Below are positions 63,794 through 64,000 of a DNA stretch of 64,000 nt, in pieces. The stretch is from Streptomyces europaeiscabiei (lineage in GTDB: Bacteria; Actinomycetota; Actinomycetes; Streptomycetales; Streptomycetaceae). The stretch is from contig NZ_LRTR01000276.1 of NCBI RefSeq assembly GCF_001550375.1, forward strand, positions 1 to 64,000, given 5' to 3'. Position 1 is the first letter of the stretch, and every line of letters begins with the position of its first letter. The notes beneath the pieces were generated by a model, which was not told the origin of the DNA, did not search any database, and worked only from the letters and a program-made list of their open reading frames with translations. A program made the translations under genes and the position numbers.

Positions 63794-64000
63794 TCAGAGT
63801 GGCAGCTTGAAACCCACGTGGGTGGCTTCGAAGCCGAGCCGCTCGTAGAAACGGTGGGCGTCGGTGCGTGTGACGTCGGACGTCAGCTGCACCAACTGGC
63901 AGCCCTGCTCCCGTGATGAGTCGACCGCCCACTCGATGAGCAGCGTACCGAGACCGCCGCCGCGCTCATCGGCATGGACCCGCACTCCTTCGATGATCGA
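63794..64000 (-). CDS. C-terminal part of a GNAT acetyltransferase (truncated by window edge)
   Basis: A 68-residue C-terminal piece reading into the window from the right edge. It shows the acetyl-CoA loop RGGGLGTLLIEWAVDSSREQ and the end strand HRFYERLGFEATHVGFKLPL, typical of GNAT enzymes. The true start is outside the window. Confidence 0.85.
   Translation of the reverse strand, partial: SIIEGVRVHADERGGGLGTLLIEWAVDSSREQGCQLVQLTSDVTRTDAHRFYERLGFEATHVGFKLPL

Overview
The window is high-GC actinomycete DNA, and the gene content and order are those of the chromosomal origin region of a Streptomyces (or a very close relative). The main evidence is the run gyrA-gyrB-dciA-recF-gnd-dnaN-[oriC]-dnaA-rpmH-rnpA-yidD-yidC-khpB-rsmG-parA-parB, a non-coding oriC with about 18 DnaA-box-like 9-mers, many copies of the Streptomyces parS 14-mer GTTTCACGTGAAAC, and frequent GTG and TTG starts. 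Organism assignment is from family knowledge and gene order, not from a database search.

Left arm (1-14.4 kb): a cell-envelope/division group (N-terminal piece of a probable sortase, pabA, a 53-residue membrane protein, a class E sortase, a DUF881 protein, crgA), a rhomboid protease, cyclophilin ppiA, a DUF5324-type membrane protein, tRNA-Ala, an XRE regulator, a membrane-tethered Ser/Thr kinase and a secreted, membrane-anchored protein of unknown function. At 12.0-14.3 kb, next to tRNA-Ile, lies a small accessory pocket with a DLW-39 peptide, a small secreted protein, a zinc-ribbon-like protein and a frameshifted tyrosine-integrase fossil.

Origin core (14.4-34 kb): replication and topology genes (DUF3566 protein, gyrA, gyrB, dciA, recF, gnd, dnaN) on the minus strand, oriC at about 24.54-25.09 kb, dnaA on the minus strand, then the plus-strand rpmH/rnpA/yidD/yidC/khpB/rsmG and parA-parB cluster. 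DnaA loads the helicase at oriC, DciA (DUF721) is the likely helicase-loading partner of DnaB (encoded at 60.8 kb), and ParB binds parS and segregates the origin with ParA.

Right arm (34-64 kb): trxB-trxA behind a textbook SigR promoter, an ECF sigma factor with its zinc-binding anti-sigma factor, a MurJ flippase followed by a separate pseudokinase gene (a fusion in Mycobacterium tuberculosis), a DUF6049 surface protein, the CCA-adding enzyme, an MFS exporter, inositol-phosphate synthase with a PadR regulator, a class A penicillin-binding protein, a GT87-like mannosyltransferase, an alanine-racemase-like protein, FemX, the rpsF-ssb-rpsR-rplI ribosomal/SSB operon, a MATE transporter, dnaB, a beta-lactamase-family serine hydrolase and a truncated GNAT gene.

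No wholly new gene system stands out. The most distinctive signals are non-coding: thirteen exact parS sites, twelve of them to the right of oriC. Several abut or sit inside transcription-terminator hairpins, and one lies at the exact centre of a perfect 60-bp palindrome. Satellite DnaA-box groups also occur outside oriC, after crgA, before parA and before dnaB.
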